A stretch of DNA of 7,552 nucleotides from CAZGRP01 sp964527995 (GTDB lineage: Bacteria; Zhuqueibacterota; Zhuqueibacteria; Oceanimicrobiales; CAZGRP01). Position numbers and translations under genes: made by a program. This document shows, one piece after another, positions 1 to 6,880 of the stretch. The DNA is taken from NCBI GenBank assembly GCA_964527995.1, contig CAZGRP010000117.1, positions 1 through 7,552 of the forward strand, read 5' to 3'. The notes below the pieces were generated by a model. The model searched no databases. It was given only the letters and a program-made list of their open reading frames with translations, and was not told the origin of the DNA. Numbering within the stretch: position 1 is the first letter of the stretch; the number at the start of each line of letters is the position of its first letter.

Positions 1-1
1 T

Positions 2-1750
2 CAGTTGACAAAGGTCGGCACGACCCTGGGAACCGCAGCCTACATGTCTCCGGAACAAGCCCGCGGCGAGGAGACCGATCACCGCGCAGACATCTGGGCG
101 TTTGGGGTTGTTTTGTACGAAATGCTGACTGGCGAGCTGCCCTTCAAAGGGGATTACGAGCAGGCGGTGATTTACTCGATTTTGAATGAAGAACCGGCAG
201 CCCTCACAGACTTTCGAGATGATGTTCCGCGTGAACTGACCGGGATTCTGGAAAGGACCTTAGAAAAGGAAGCCGGCGCTCGCTATCAAAACATCCAGGA
301 ACTCTTAGCTGACCTTAGGAGAGTCACCATCAAGCCACATGACGAAAGCAGTAAGCATGAGGAAAAGCACATTCCCTCCATCGCGGTGCTGCCATTTGTC
401 AATATGAGCGCCGACCCCGAAAATGAATACTTCAGCGACGGTCTGGCAGAGGATATCATCAATGCCCTGACGAAGCTTAAGAATTTTCAGGTGGCGGCGC
501 GCACCTCCGCCTTTTCGTTTAAAGGTAAAGATACGCACATCCGGGAAATTGGCAAGGCGTTGAATGTCAAAACGGTTCTTGAAGGGAGCGTACGGAAAGC
601 GGGAAACCGTCTGCGGATTACTGCGCAGTTGATCAATGTGGAAGACGGCTACCATATCTGGTCGGAGCAGTACGACCGGGTCATGGAAGATGTTTTTGCG
701 ATACAGGACGAAATCACACACGCCGTCGTCGACAAGCTCAAAGTTGAACTTTTAGGTAAAGACGAAGAAACAATTGTCAAGAAATACACCGATAACGTGG
801 AAGCCTATCAGCTCTATTTGAAAGGGCGTCATTTCTGGAATCAGAGATATAAAGGTACTTTGTCACGGGCGCTCGAACATTTCCAGCAGGCCATCGAAGC
901 CGATCCGAATTATGCCCTGGCCTATTCAGGACTCGCGGATTGTTACACGGTTCTCGGTACCTGGCACTTTTTGCCGCCACACGAAGCATTTTCCCAGGCA
1001 AAGAAGGCAGCTAAAAGAGCGCTCGAGCTGGATGGAAACCTCGCTGAAGGGCACACGTCGTTAAGCCTGATAAGCACAATTTATGATTGGGATTTTCTTG
1101 CCGCTGAGCGGAGTTTACAGCGCGCCATTGAGCTGAACCCGAATTATGCGCTAGCCCATTCTTACTATGGTCATCTGTTGGCTATGTCAGGTCGTTTTGC
1201 TGAAGCCAAAGCCGAAGCCGAAAAGTCACTGGAACTCGAGCCTCTTTCTCTTGTCGTTAATGCGTTTACTGGCTACACATTTCACCTCGCGAGGCAATAC
1301 GATCGAGCGATCGACCAGTTGCAAAAGACGCTGGAAATTGATCCAAGCTCAATTATAGCGCTTTTATTTATCGCCTGGAGTCATTTACAAAAATCGGTGT
1401 ATGAGGAAGCGCTTAAAGCGTTGCAGACGGGTGTCGACTTGGTCGAGGGAAGCACGCTCTGGTCCGCAGGTTTAGGCATGGTTTTAGGATTCGCTGGAAA
1501 GAAGAAAGAGGCTGAAAAGATATTAGTCGATTTGCAAAAAGAGCAGAAGAAAAGATTTGTAGATCCGCTGCAGTTTTTTTGGATTTGCACTGGATTGAGA
1601 GAGAAAGAAGAAGCGCTGAAATGGCTGGAAAAGGCCTATGATGAGCACAGTGGTTTGTTGTGGACTCTTGTGGCCGATCCTATTTACGACAGCTTGCGCG
1701 ACGAGCCGAGATTTCGGAAAATATTGAAAAAAATGGGCCTTGAAAAGTGA
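2..1750 (+). CDS. Ser/Thr protein kinase with TolB-like domain and TPR repeats (5' truncated by window edge)
   Basis: This is the C-terminal part of a Hanks-type Ser/Thr kinase fused to a sensory or scaffold region. The frame is open from base 2, so the real start lies upstream; the TTG at base 5 is inside the activation loop and is not a start. Counting residues from base 5, the activation segment GTTLGTAAYMSPEQ (about 5-18) and subdomain IX HRADIWAFGVVLYEML are visible; the lysine, HRD and DFG motifs are off-window. About residues 123-245 are a TolB-like domain (COG5616 type: SIAVLPFVNMS, YFSDGLAEDI, VLEGSVRKAGNRLRITAQLI, HIWSEQYDR). From about 260 to the end are TPR-like helical repeats (ALEHFQQAIEADPNYALAYSGLA and later units), closing with a typical LRDEPRFRKILKKMGL tail. 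No hydrophobic segment separates kinase and TolB-like domain, so it is probably cytosolic. Its TGA stop overlaps the next reading frame by GTGA. Confidence 0.93.
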   Translation, partial: QLTKVGTTLGTAAYMSPEQARGEETDHRADIWAFGVVLYEMLTGELPFKGDYEQAVIYSILNEEPAALTDFRDDVPRELTGILERTLEKEAGARYQNIQELLADLRRVTIKPHDESSKHEEKHIPSIAVLPFVNMSADPENEYFSDGLAEDIINALTKLKNFQVAARTSAFSFKGKDTHIREIGKALNVKTVLEGSVRKAGNRLRITAQLINVEDGYHIWSEQYDRVMEDVFAIQDEITHAVVDKLKVELLGKDEETIVKKYTDNVEAYQLYLKGRHFWNQRYKGTLSRALEHFQQAIEADPNYALAYSGLADCYTVLGTWHFLPPHEAFSQAKKAAKRALELDGNLAEGHTSLSLISTIYDWDFLAAERSLQRAIELNPNYALAHSYYGHLLAMSGRFAEAKAEAEKSLELEPLSLVVNAFTGYTFHLARQYDRAIDQLQKTLEIDPSSIIALLFIAWSHLQKSVYEEALKALQTGVDLVEGSTLWSAGLGMVLGFAGKKKEAEKILVDLQKEQKKRFVDPLQFFWICTGLREKEEALKWLEKAYDEHSGLLWTLVADPIYDSLRDEPRFRKILKKMGLEK

Positions 1751-1851
1751 TTGGGAAGAAGGTTCTCCACTATCGAATTGTAGAAAAGCTCGGCGAAGGC
1801 GGCCTGCTAAGGACTTGCATAGGAAAAACTCAGGAGCTTCTGAATGGCTGA
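1747..1851 (+). pseudogene. Kinase N-terminal stub 1 (34 codons, GTG start)
   Basis: This short frame starts with GTG overlapping the previous stop (GTGA) and reads VIGKKVLHYRIVEKLGEGG, the exact N-terminal and glycine-loop pattern of this kinase family; compare MIGKSILHYKIFEKLGEGG at 7317. After GEGG the homology stops abruptly. Instead of MGxVYKAED it reads LLRTCIGKTQELLNG and ends at TGA 1849-1851, eight bases into the next gene. It keeps the glycine-rich motif but lacks everything else needed for catalysis. Either it is the surviving 5' end of a kinase gene whose body was lost or displaced, or it is a coupled leader frame for the gene at 1844. No strong Shine-Dalgarno precedes it, so any translation would depend on coupling. 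The sequence resemblance is clear; function is unknown. Confidence 0.7.
1831..1836 (+). promoter_or_regulatory. Ribosome binding site for the gene at 1844
   Basis: CAGGAG lies 7 bases before the ATG at 1844 and supports that start, which also gives the family N-terminus (GRTILHYRIIEQVGQGGMG). The site lies inside stub 1, and the stub's stop codon is just past the ATG, an arrangement compatible with translational coupling. Confidence 0.7.
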
Positions 1852-4513
1852 TTCAGTTGGCAGGACTATCCTGCACTACAGGATTATCGAGCAAGTCGGG
1901 CAGGGCGGCATGGGCATCGTCTACAAAGCCGAGGACACCAAACTCGAACGCACCGTCGCGTTGAAATTCCTGTCATTAACCTCGATTGGTGACGAGGAGA
2001 AGAAGCGTTTCAAGCGCGAAGCAAAAGCCGCGGCCTCGCTCAATCACCCGAATATCGCCACGGTCTTTGCCATTGATGAGGTCGATGACCAGACCTTCAT
2101 CGCAATGGAATTCATCGAAGGCACCCCCCTGAATCCCTCCTTGGCAAGAGGGGACATAGGGGGGTCGAAACCGTTGCCGCTTGACAAAGCCATCGACTAC
2201 GCCACACAAATTGCCGCCGGTCTGCAGGCTGCTCACGAAAAAGGCATCGTGCACCGGGACATCAAATCCGCCAACATCATGGTGACCGACAAAGGCCAAA
2301 TCAAAATCATGGACTTTGGCTTGGCTAAACTGGCCCACCGCAGCAAGATGACCCAGCTCGGTACGACGTTGGGCACGGCGGCTTACATGTCGCCGGAGCA
2401 GGCCCGGGGTGAATCGGTGGACCACCGCTCCGACATCTGGTCGCTGGGCGTGGTTTTGTACGAAATGATTTCCGGGCAGATGCCGTTCAAAGGGGACTAT
2501 GAGCAAGCCGTGATTTATTCCATTCAGAATGAAGAACCCGAGCCGCTGACGGCTGTGCGCAGCGGCCTGCCCATCGCGCTGGACGGCATCATCGCCAAGG
2601 CCCTGGCGAAAGACCCGGCGACACGCTATCAGCATGTGGATGAGCTGCCGGCGGATTTGAAGGCGCTCGATACTGTTTCGTTGAGCCGCTCAAGAATTAC
2701 GAAGACACAGCGATTCCCTGCCGATCGTCCCAAAAGCGCCCGCCAATTGAAGGCTCTCATACCTTGGGCGATCGCCGTAGTGCTGGGCATCGGGCTGGCC
2801 ATCTCGTTGAGCCTTTTGATTACAACGAAGTTGCCCAATCCCCCGCTTCCTTTAACGAGTTCGCTGGTCTTTGAGGAAGGGGCAGGGCCGGCGGTGGGCT
2901 CAGGTAGGAATCTGTCCATTTCACCTGATGGCACGCAACTGGCGTATGTCACGTTGGGGAGCTTTGATGGAGGCAGACTCTGGATTCGCGATCTCGCCGA
3001 TGGAAGCATGAGGCCGCTCACGGGTACGGAGGGGGCCGTGCGTCCCTTCTGGTCACCGGACGGTTCGATGCTTGGCTATTTCGCTGAACAGGAGCTTCGT
3101 GTGGTGCCGGCGAAAGGTGGGCCGTCGATCGTAATCGCTTCCGCACCCCTGCCTTCCGGTGGCGCCTGGAATGCTCGAGGCGCCATCATCTACAACCCTG
3201 CTGATGGCCCGTTATTTAAAGTTCCTTCGGCTGGCGGTACACCGAAGCAGCTCACACAACTTACGAAACAAGGCGGGGGCCATCGCAGTCCGGTGTTCAT
3301 GCCGGATGGCCGTCACTTTCTGTTTTGGGCCATGGATTTCAATTATGCCAAAGACAACATCATGCATATCTACAAGGGCGACTTGGAGACTGGACAGATA
3401 GAGCGAATTCGGGAAGGGGCAGATCCAGCGTATGTAGAACCTGGTTTTCTGGTCTTTCGTCTCGGTACGGACCGTGATGTGGCTTCAATATTTGCCCAAC
3501 GGTTCGATCCAGCGCGTAGTGTGTTGAGCGGCCAGCCTGTTTCAATATTGTCGAATTTACATACGCCCAGGAACAACGCCGCCTTGTCTGTAACCAGCCG
3601 AACCCTTGTGTTTGCTCAAAGCATGGAGGAGAGGCAGGGCAGCCCCCTTTTGCTGAGCAGAGATGGTAGTGTGCTAGACTCCCTTGCACATCGAGAGCGC
3701 GCCATTGCTCAACGATTCTCCCATGATGGAAGGCGGGTGGCCTTCGGCTTTAAGGATTTGTGGGTGCATGACTTGGCGCGCAATATCAGCGAACGCATTC
3801 CCACGGAAGTCACCTTCCCATATCACTTTGCATGGTCTCCGGACGATTCCAGTATCGTTTACTCCGCTACCCGGGTTCGGGGGCAACTGCATGTGGTACA
3901 GGTTGCCCGGATTGAAAAAGAGAAGACGATCTTTCAGTCAGACGCGGGGAATATCGAGTCTCCTGAATGGTCGCCCGACGGCCGCACCATCCTCTTTGTA
4001 TACGTTCCCGACGAGACCCGGACGCATCGGGAACTTTGGGCTTGCGATGTGAAAAAAGGCACGGCTTCGCCGGTCCTTGATGGATCCTTTAATGTCTTCG
4101 AAGCGCGATTCGCTCCTAACGGCCAATGGTACGCCTACACGTCCGATGAAGGCGGCGACAACAGCGATGTGTACCTTCGCTCCTTTCCGGGCCCGGGCGC
4201 ACCGATCCGCGTTTCTGCCGGAGGAGGTGCCTGGCCCCGTTGGCGCAAGGACGGCAAGGAGTTGTTCTACCTGAATGGAGAGGGATATCTGGTTGTGGTG
4301 CAGGTCAAATTCGAAGGAAAGCCCTCTTCGTCACAAGCGAAAACCGTCATGGCCGACGCCATCGCGGTGAATCCGTATAACAGTACTTACCCTTCCTTTG
4401 ATGTTCACCCGGATGGTCAGCGTTTTCTCTTGAGGCAAGACTACGGCATACAGGATTTTACACAGTTAACCATTTTGCGTGATTGGGTCGGGATGCTGGA
4501 GGAGCGAGAATGA
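1844..4513 (+). CDS. Transmembrane Ser/Thr protein kinase with PD40 beta-propeller sensor
   Basis: This is a complete 889-residue receptor-like kinase that phosphorylates Ser/Thr on unknown substrates. The N-terminal kinase domain (about 12-275) has glycine loop GQGGMG (19-24), ATP-binding Lys41 (VALKFL), catalytic HRDIKSAN (Asp139, Asn144), DFG (Asp157) and activation loop GTTLGTAAYMSPEQ, so it should be active. One hydrophobic helix follows (about 305-326, IPWAIAVVLGIGLAISLSLLI). The rest is a predicted extracytoplasmic beta-propeller of PD40/TolB type, with repeated blade motifs from SPDGTQLAY (about 360) through WSPDGSMLGY, MPDGRHFLF, FSHDGRRVAF, WSPDDSSIVY, WSPDGRTILF, FAPNGQWYAY and WRKDGKELFY to HPDGQRFLL (about 856). 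The start is supported by CAGGAG 7 bases upstream. An in-frame REP-like palindrome encodes about residues 94-108, between hinge and helix E. The kinase domain is nearly identical in DNA to that of the gene at 4637; the propeller is not. Confidence 0.95.
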   Translation: MADSVGRTILHYRIIEQVGQGGMGIVYKAEDTKLERTVALKFLSLTSIGDEEKKRFKREAKAAASLNHPNIATVFAIDEVDDQTFIAMEFIEGTPLNPSLARGDIGGSKPLPLDKAIDYATQIAAGLQAAHEKGIVHRDIKSANIMVTDKGQIKIMDFGLAKLAHRSKMTQLGTTLGTAAYMSPEQARGESVDHRSDIWSLGVVLYEMISGQMPFKGDYEQAVIYSIQNEEPEPLTAVRSGLPIALDGIIAKALAKDPATRYQHVDELPADLKALDTVSLSRSRITKTQRFPADRPKSARQLKALIPWAIAVVLGIGLAISLSLLITTKLPNPPLPLTSSLVFEEGAGPAVGSGRNLSISPDGTQLAYVTLGSFDGGRLWIRDLADGSMRPLTGTEGAVRPFWSPDGSMLGYFAEQELRVVPAKGGPSIVIASAPLPSGGAWNARGAIIYNPADGPLFKVPSAGGTPKQLTQLTKQGGGHRSPVFMPDGRHFLFWAMDFNYAKDNIMHIYKGDLETGQIERIREGADPAYVEPGFLVFRLGTDRDVASIFAQRFDPARSVLSGQPVSILSNLHTPRNNAALSVTSRTLVFAQSMEERQGSPLLLSRDGSVLDSLAHRERAIAQRFSHDGRRVAFGFKDLWVHDLARNISERIPTEVTFPYHFAWSPDDSSIVYSATRVRGQLHVVQVARIEKEKTIFQSDAGNIESPEWSPDGRTILFVYVPDETRTHRELWACDVKKGTASPVLDGSFNVFEARFAPNGQWYAYTSDEGGDNSDVYLRSFPGPGAPIRVSAGGGAWPRWRKDGKELFYLNGEGYLVVVQVKFEGKPSSSQAKTVMADAIAVNPYNSTYPSFDVHPDGQRFLLRQDYGIQDFTQLTILRDWVGMLEERE
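1889..2663 (+). repeat. Kinase-domain duplicate tract, copy 1
   Basis: This stretch matches 4682-5456 base for base by eye, at a constant offset of 2793, with one difference noticed (T at 2635, C at 5428, silent in a His codon). Similarity falls off sharply on both sides. Upstream, the first 15 codons differ in many positions; downstream, from 2664, the linker, membrane helix and propeller are diverged. This pattern fits gene conversion or a recent domain replacement better than two anciently duplicated genes drifting apart. Confidence 0.9.
2123..2165 (+). repeat. REP-like 43-bp palindrome inside kinase coding sequence, copy 1
   Basis: The outer arms ACCCCCCT (2123-2130) and AGGGGGGT (2158-2165) are perfect reverse complements. 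Inside them, CCCTCCTTG and CAAGAGGGG form an imperfect second stem around a short loop. C-rich/G-rich palindromes of the form CCCCCCT..CCCTCCTTG..CAAG..GGGGAC..AGGGGGG are a familiar dispersed repeat type in many environmental bacterial genomes. Here the element is translated without stop as TPLNPSLARGDIGGS, just after the hinge sequence MEFIEG, where related kinases normally have a short helix-D segment. Confidence 0.75.
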
Positions 4514-4526
4514 AGAATTCTAACAA

Positions 4527-4640
4527 ATGGAACAAAATCTAATAATCAACAAAACCATACTGTATTATAAGATCACCAAAAGACTCGGTGAAGCCCGCCT
4601 GCTCCCGATGGCGTACCAGAACGTTCAGGAGGGAATATGA
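4527..4640 (+). pseudogene. Kinase N-terminal stub 2 (37 codons, ATG start)
   Basis: This short frame runs from ATG 4527 to TGA 4638-4640. It begins MEQNLIINK and continues TILYYKITKRLGEA, which matches the kinase N-terminal pattern xTILHYRIxEQLGEGG; the glycine loop itself is degraded (GEAR). It then reads LLPMAYQNVQEGI and stops, overlapping the next ATG as ATGA. Homology to the kinase fold ends at the same place as in stub 1, and the spacing from CCTGCT (4599) to CAGGAG (4626) is 27 bases in both. It begins 13 bases after the preceding stop, without a well-placed Shine-Dalgarno. The first part is noticeably A/T-rich compared with the genes. It is most likely a decayed gene start, though a coupled leader frame is possible. 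Confidence 0.6.
4627..4632 (+). promoter_or_regulatory. Ribosome binding site for the gene at 4637
   Basis: AGGAGG is a near-perfect Shine-Dalgarno match, 4 bases before the ATG at 4637 (slightly short spacing). It supports this start, which places the family motif TILHYRILEQVGQGG at residues 8-22 as in the gene at 1844. Confidence 0.7.
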
Positions 4641-6880
4641 GTGAATTGATCGGCCAAACTATTTTGCATTACCGGATATTGGAGCAAGTCGGGCAGGGCG
4701 GCATGGGCATCGTCTACAAAGCCGAGGACACCAAACTCGAACGCACCGTCGCGTTGAAATTCCTGTCATTAACCTCGATTGGTGACGAGGAGAAGAAGCG
4801 TTTCAAGCGCGAAGCAAAAGCCGCGGCCTCGCTCAATCACCCGAATATCGCCACGGTCTTTGCCATTGATGAGGTCGATGACCAGACCTTCATCGCAATG
4901 GAATTCATCGAAGGCACCCCCCTGAATCCCTCCTTGGCAAGAGGGGACATAGGGGGGTCGAAACCGTTGCCGCTTGACAAAGCCATCGACTACGCCACAC
5001 AAATTGCCGCCGGTCTGCAGGCTGCTCACGAAAAAGGCATCGTGCACCGGGACATCAAATCCGCCAACATCATGGTGACCGACAAAGGCCAAATCAAAAT
5101 CATGGACTTTGGCTTGGCTAAACTGGCCCACCGCAGCAAGATGACCCAGCTCGGTACGACGTTGGGCACGGCGGCTTACATGTCGCCGGAGCAGGCCCGG
5201 GGTGAATCGGTGGACCACCGCTCCGACATCTGGTCGCTGGGCGTGGTTTTGTACGAAATGATTTCCGGGCAGATGCCGTTCAAAGGGGACTATGAGCAAG
5301 CCGTGATTTATTCCATTCAGAATGAAGAACCCGAGCCGCTGACGGCTGTGCGCAGCGGCCTGCCCATCGCGCTGGACGGCATCATCGCCAAGGCCCTGGC
5401 GAAAGACCCGGCGACACGCTATCAGCACGTGGATGAGCTGCCGGCGGATTTGAAGGGGCTAGATACGGCCACCCTCAGCAAATCGAGAGTTGGCACCAAA
5501 GCGGGAATCAGCGCGCCATCCAACAAAGGCAGGAATGCCGCACTTCCATGGATTGTATCAGCGGTCATGACGGTGATAGCCGCTGCTGCCTTGTGGTACG
5601 GCTTATCTACTGGTTCAAATACTGTCCCGACCACTGTTGGTCTCAAGCGCTTTACGATGCCTTTGTCCCCAGCCGATGAAGCCGGCGGCCTTTTCGCAGT
5701 CTCCCCGGACGGTCGTGCGGTTGTCTTTCGTGGCCAATCTGGTGAGATCGCACAACTGTACTACCGTTCCTTGGAGAGCGATGAAGCCGAACCATTGCCG
5801 GGCACTGAAAATGGGTTTGCGCCGTTCTTCTCGCCGGACGGCATGTGGGTTGGTTTCCTGACAAGGGAAGCATTGTGGAAAGTCAGAGCTGACGGCGGCG
5901 CACCGACCAAGATCTGCAATACAGGCTTCGCATGGCATGCAAGCTGGGGCGATAACGGTCAGATTATTTTCGATCAGCCTATATCTGAAATGAATTGGCA
6001 ATTGCGGCATGTGTCCGCCGACGGCGGACAACCCGAGCCGCTGCACTTCGCTGAACCCGACACGCACATTCTTGCAATGTGGCCGAAGTTTTTGCCAGGC
6101 TCTCGGGCGATACTATACGAGGCATCTACTGTCAGGGGCAATCCGGACAATTCTTCTATCTTGCTCCACAACCTTGAGACCGGCAAAACCCAAACCGTGA
6201 TCCAAACCGGGGCCAACCCATTTTATGCATCCACAGGACATATCATCTACGCTCTGTCCGGAAATCTGATGGCTGTCCCATTTGATCTTGAGAGCCTTAC
6301 CGTCCGCGGAAACCCTGTAGTGGTGGCCAAGGATATTCTCTTTGATCCGGATAATCTTGCCTACCGTTACGGTTTTTCCCAGGAAGGCTCTCTGTTCTAT
6401 GTCAAGAGCGTGCAAGAGGGCGGAAACAACCTGGTCTGGGTAGATCGTAATGGCATAGAAATTGAAGTCCCGGCAGCGTCTCACCTTTATTGGGATCCCC
6501 GGGTTTCTCCTGATGGACGCCACGTTGCAATGAATGCGCGGGATGCCGGCAACGACATCTGGGTCTATGACCTTGACCGTGGCTCACTGTCCCGGCTAAC
6601 ACATGATCCTGGCGAAGACGAAACGGCCTTCTGGTCGCCGGATGGGCGTTGGATCGCGTTTTCCTCATCCCGGGCAGGCCAGCCTCGAAGTATTTTCAAA
6701 ACGCTTTCAGACGGCAGCGGTGGCGAAGAACTGCTCTGGACCGGCGACAACCACATGCACGTCGACTTCTGGTCAGCGGATGGTAGGTCGATGATTTTAA
6801 CCGATACCTCCCCAACGACACTTCAGGATTTATGGATTCTCAACCTTGAAGGAGAACCCACTGCGCAGCCGTTGTGGTAG
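4637..6880 (+). CDS. Transmembrane Ser/Thr protein kinase with PD40 beta-propeller, prematurely stopped by TAG
   Basis: This is a 747-residue open frame. The kinase domain matches the gene at 1844 residue for residue from about residue 16: GQGGMG 19-24, Lys41, HRD Asp139, DFG Asp157, SPEQ in the activation segment, so catalysis should be intact. A different linker is followed by one membrane helix (about 303-323, LPWIVSAVMTVIAAAALWYGL) and a PD40-type propeller diverged from its neighbour: SPDGRAVVF (about 356), FSPDGMWVGF, VSPDGRHVAM, WSPDGRWIAF, WSADGRSMIL. The frame ends at TAG 6878-6880 (codon 748) in mid-propeller, right after PLW. The same frame continues with unmistakable propeller sequence to 7315, giving 892 codons in total against 889 for the intact neighbour. 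The gene is therefore probably a recent nonsense mutant; the product, if stable, is a kinase with an incomplete propeller. It also carries the REP-like palindrome in frame. Confidence 0.9.
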   Translation: MSELIGQTILHYRILEQVGQGGMGIVYKAEDTKLERTVALKFLSLTSIGDEEKKRFKREAKAAASLNHPNIATVFAIDEVDDQTFIAMEFIEGTPLNPSLARGDIGGSKPLPLDKAIDYATQIAAGLQAAHEKGIVHRDIKSANIMVTDKGQIKIMDFGLAKLAHRSKMTQLGTTLGTAAYMSPEQARGESVDHRSDIWSLGVVLYEMISGQMPFKGDYEQAVIYSIQNEEPEPLTAVRSGLPIALDGIIAKALAKDPATRYQHVDELPADLKGLDTATLSKSRVGTKAGISAPSNKGRNAALPWIVSAVMTVIAAAALWYGLSTGSNTVPTTVGLKRFTMPLSPADEAGGLFAVSPDGRAVVFRGQSGEIAQLYYRSLESDEAEPLPGTENGFAPFFSPDGMWVGFLTREALWKVRADGGAPTKICNTGFAWHASWGDNGQIIFDQPISEMNWQLRHVSADGGQPEPLHFAEPDTHILAMWPKFLPGSRAILYEASTVRGNPDNSSILLHNLETGKTQTVIQTGANPFYASTGHIIYALSGNLMAVPFDLESLTVRGNPVVVAKDILFDPDNLAYRYGFSQEGSLFYVKSVQEGGNNLVWVDRNGIEIEVPAASHLYWDPRVSPDGRHVAMNARDAGNDIWVYDLDRGSLSRLTHDPGEDETAFWSPDGRWIAFSSSRAGQPRSIFKTLSDGSGGEELLWTGDNHMHVDFWSADGRSMILTDTSPTTLQDLWILNLEGEPTAQPLW
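4682..5456 (+). repeat. Kinase-domain duplicate tract, copy 2
   Basis: This is the partner of 1889-2663, with one mismatch seen at 5428. The boundaries sit within the codons just before the glycine loop and just after the kinase domain (DELPADLK), so the tract covers almost exactly the catalytic domain. In a short-read assembly a repeat of this size could also be collapsed or chimeric, which should be kept in mind. Confidence 0.9.
4916..4958 (+). repeat. REP-like 43-bp palindrome inside kinase coding sequence, copy 2
   Basis: This is an identical copy of the element at 2123-2165, with the same 8-bp perfect arms ACCCCCCT / AGGGGGGT and the same reading frame. Because it lies inside the duplicated tract, it was copied with the kinase domain and is not an independent insertion. 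Confidence 0.75.

Noticed and set aside
1740..1964. A 74-codon plus-strand frame over the first intergenic gap
   Set aside because: It runs out of frame through both stub 1 and the start of the next kinase, has no recognisable motif and no good ribosome site.
2123..2165. Palindrome as a transcription terminator
   Set aside because: It lies deep in a coding region and has no T-tract after the stem.
1976..2635. A 219-codon minus-strand open frame, repeated identically at 4769-5428
   Set aside because: It is the antisense of the kinase domain; the apparent conservation comes only from the duplicated tract, and the translation resembles no known family.
4540..4571. Possible promoter in the A/T-rich gap (TATTATAAG near 4563)
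   Set aside because: No -35-like element at proper spacing, and the same bases encode the conserved YYK of stub 2, so the A/T-rich match is weak evidence.
6878..6880. TAG as a recoded amino acid (pyrrolysine or general amber reassignment)
   Set aside because: The same gene ends in TAG at 7313-7315 with a new ribosome site and start codon right after it, and propeller families do not use a special residue at this position.
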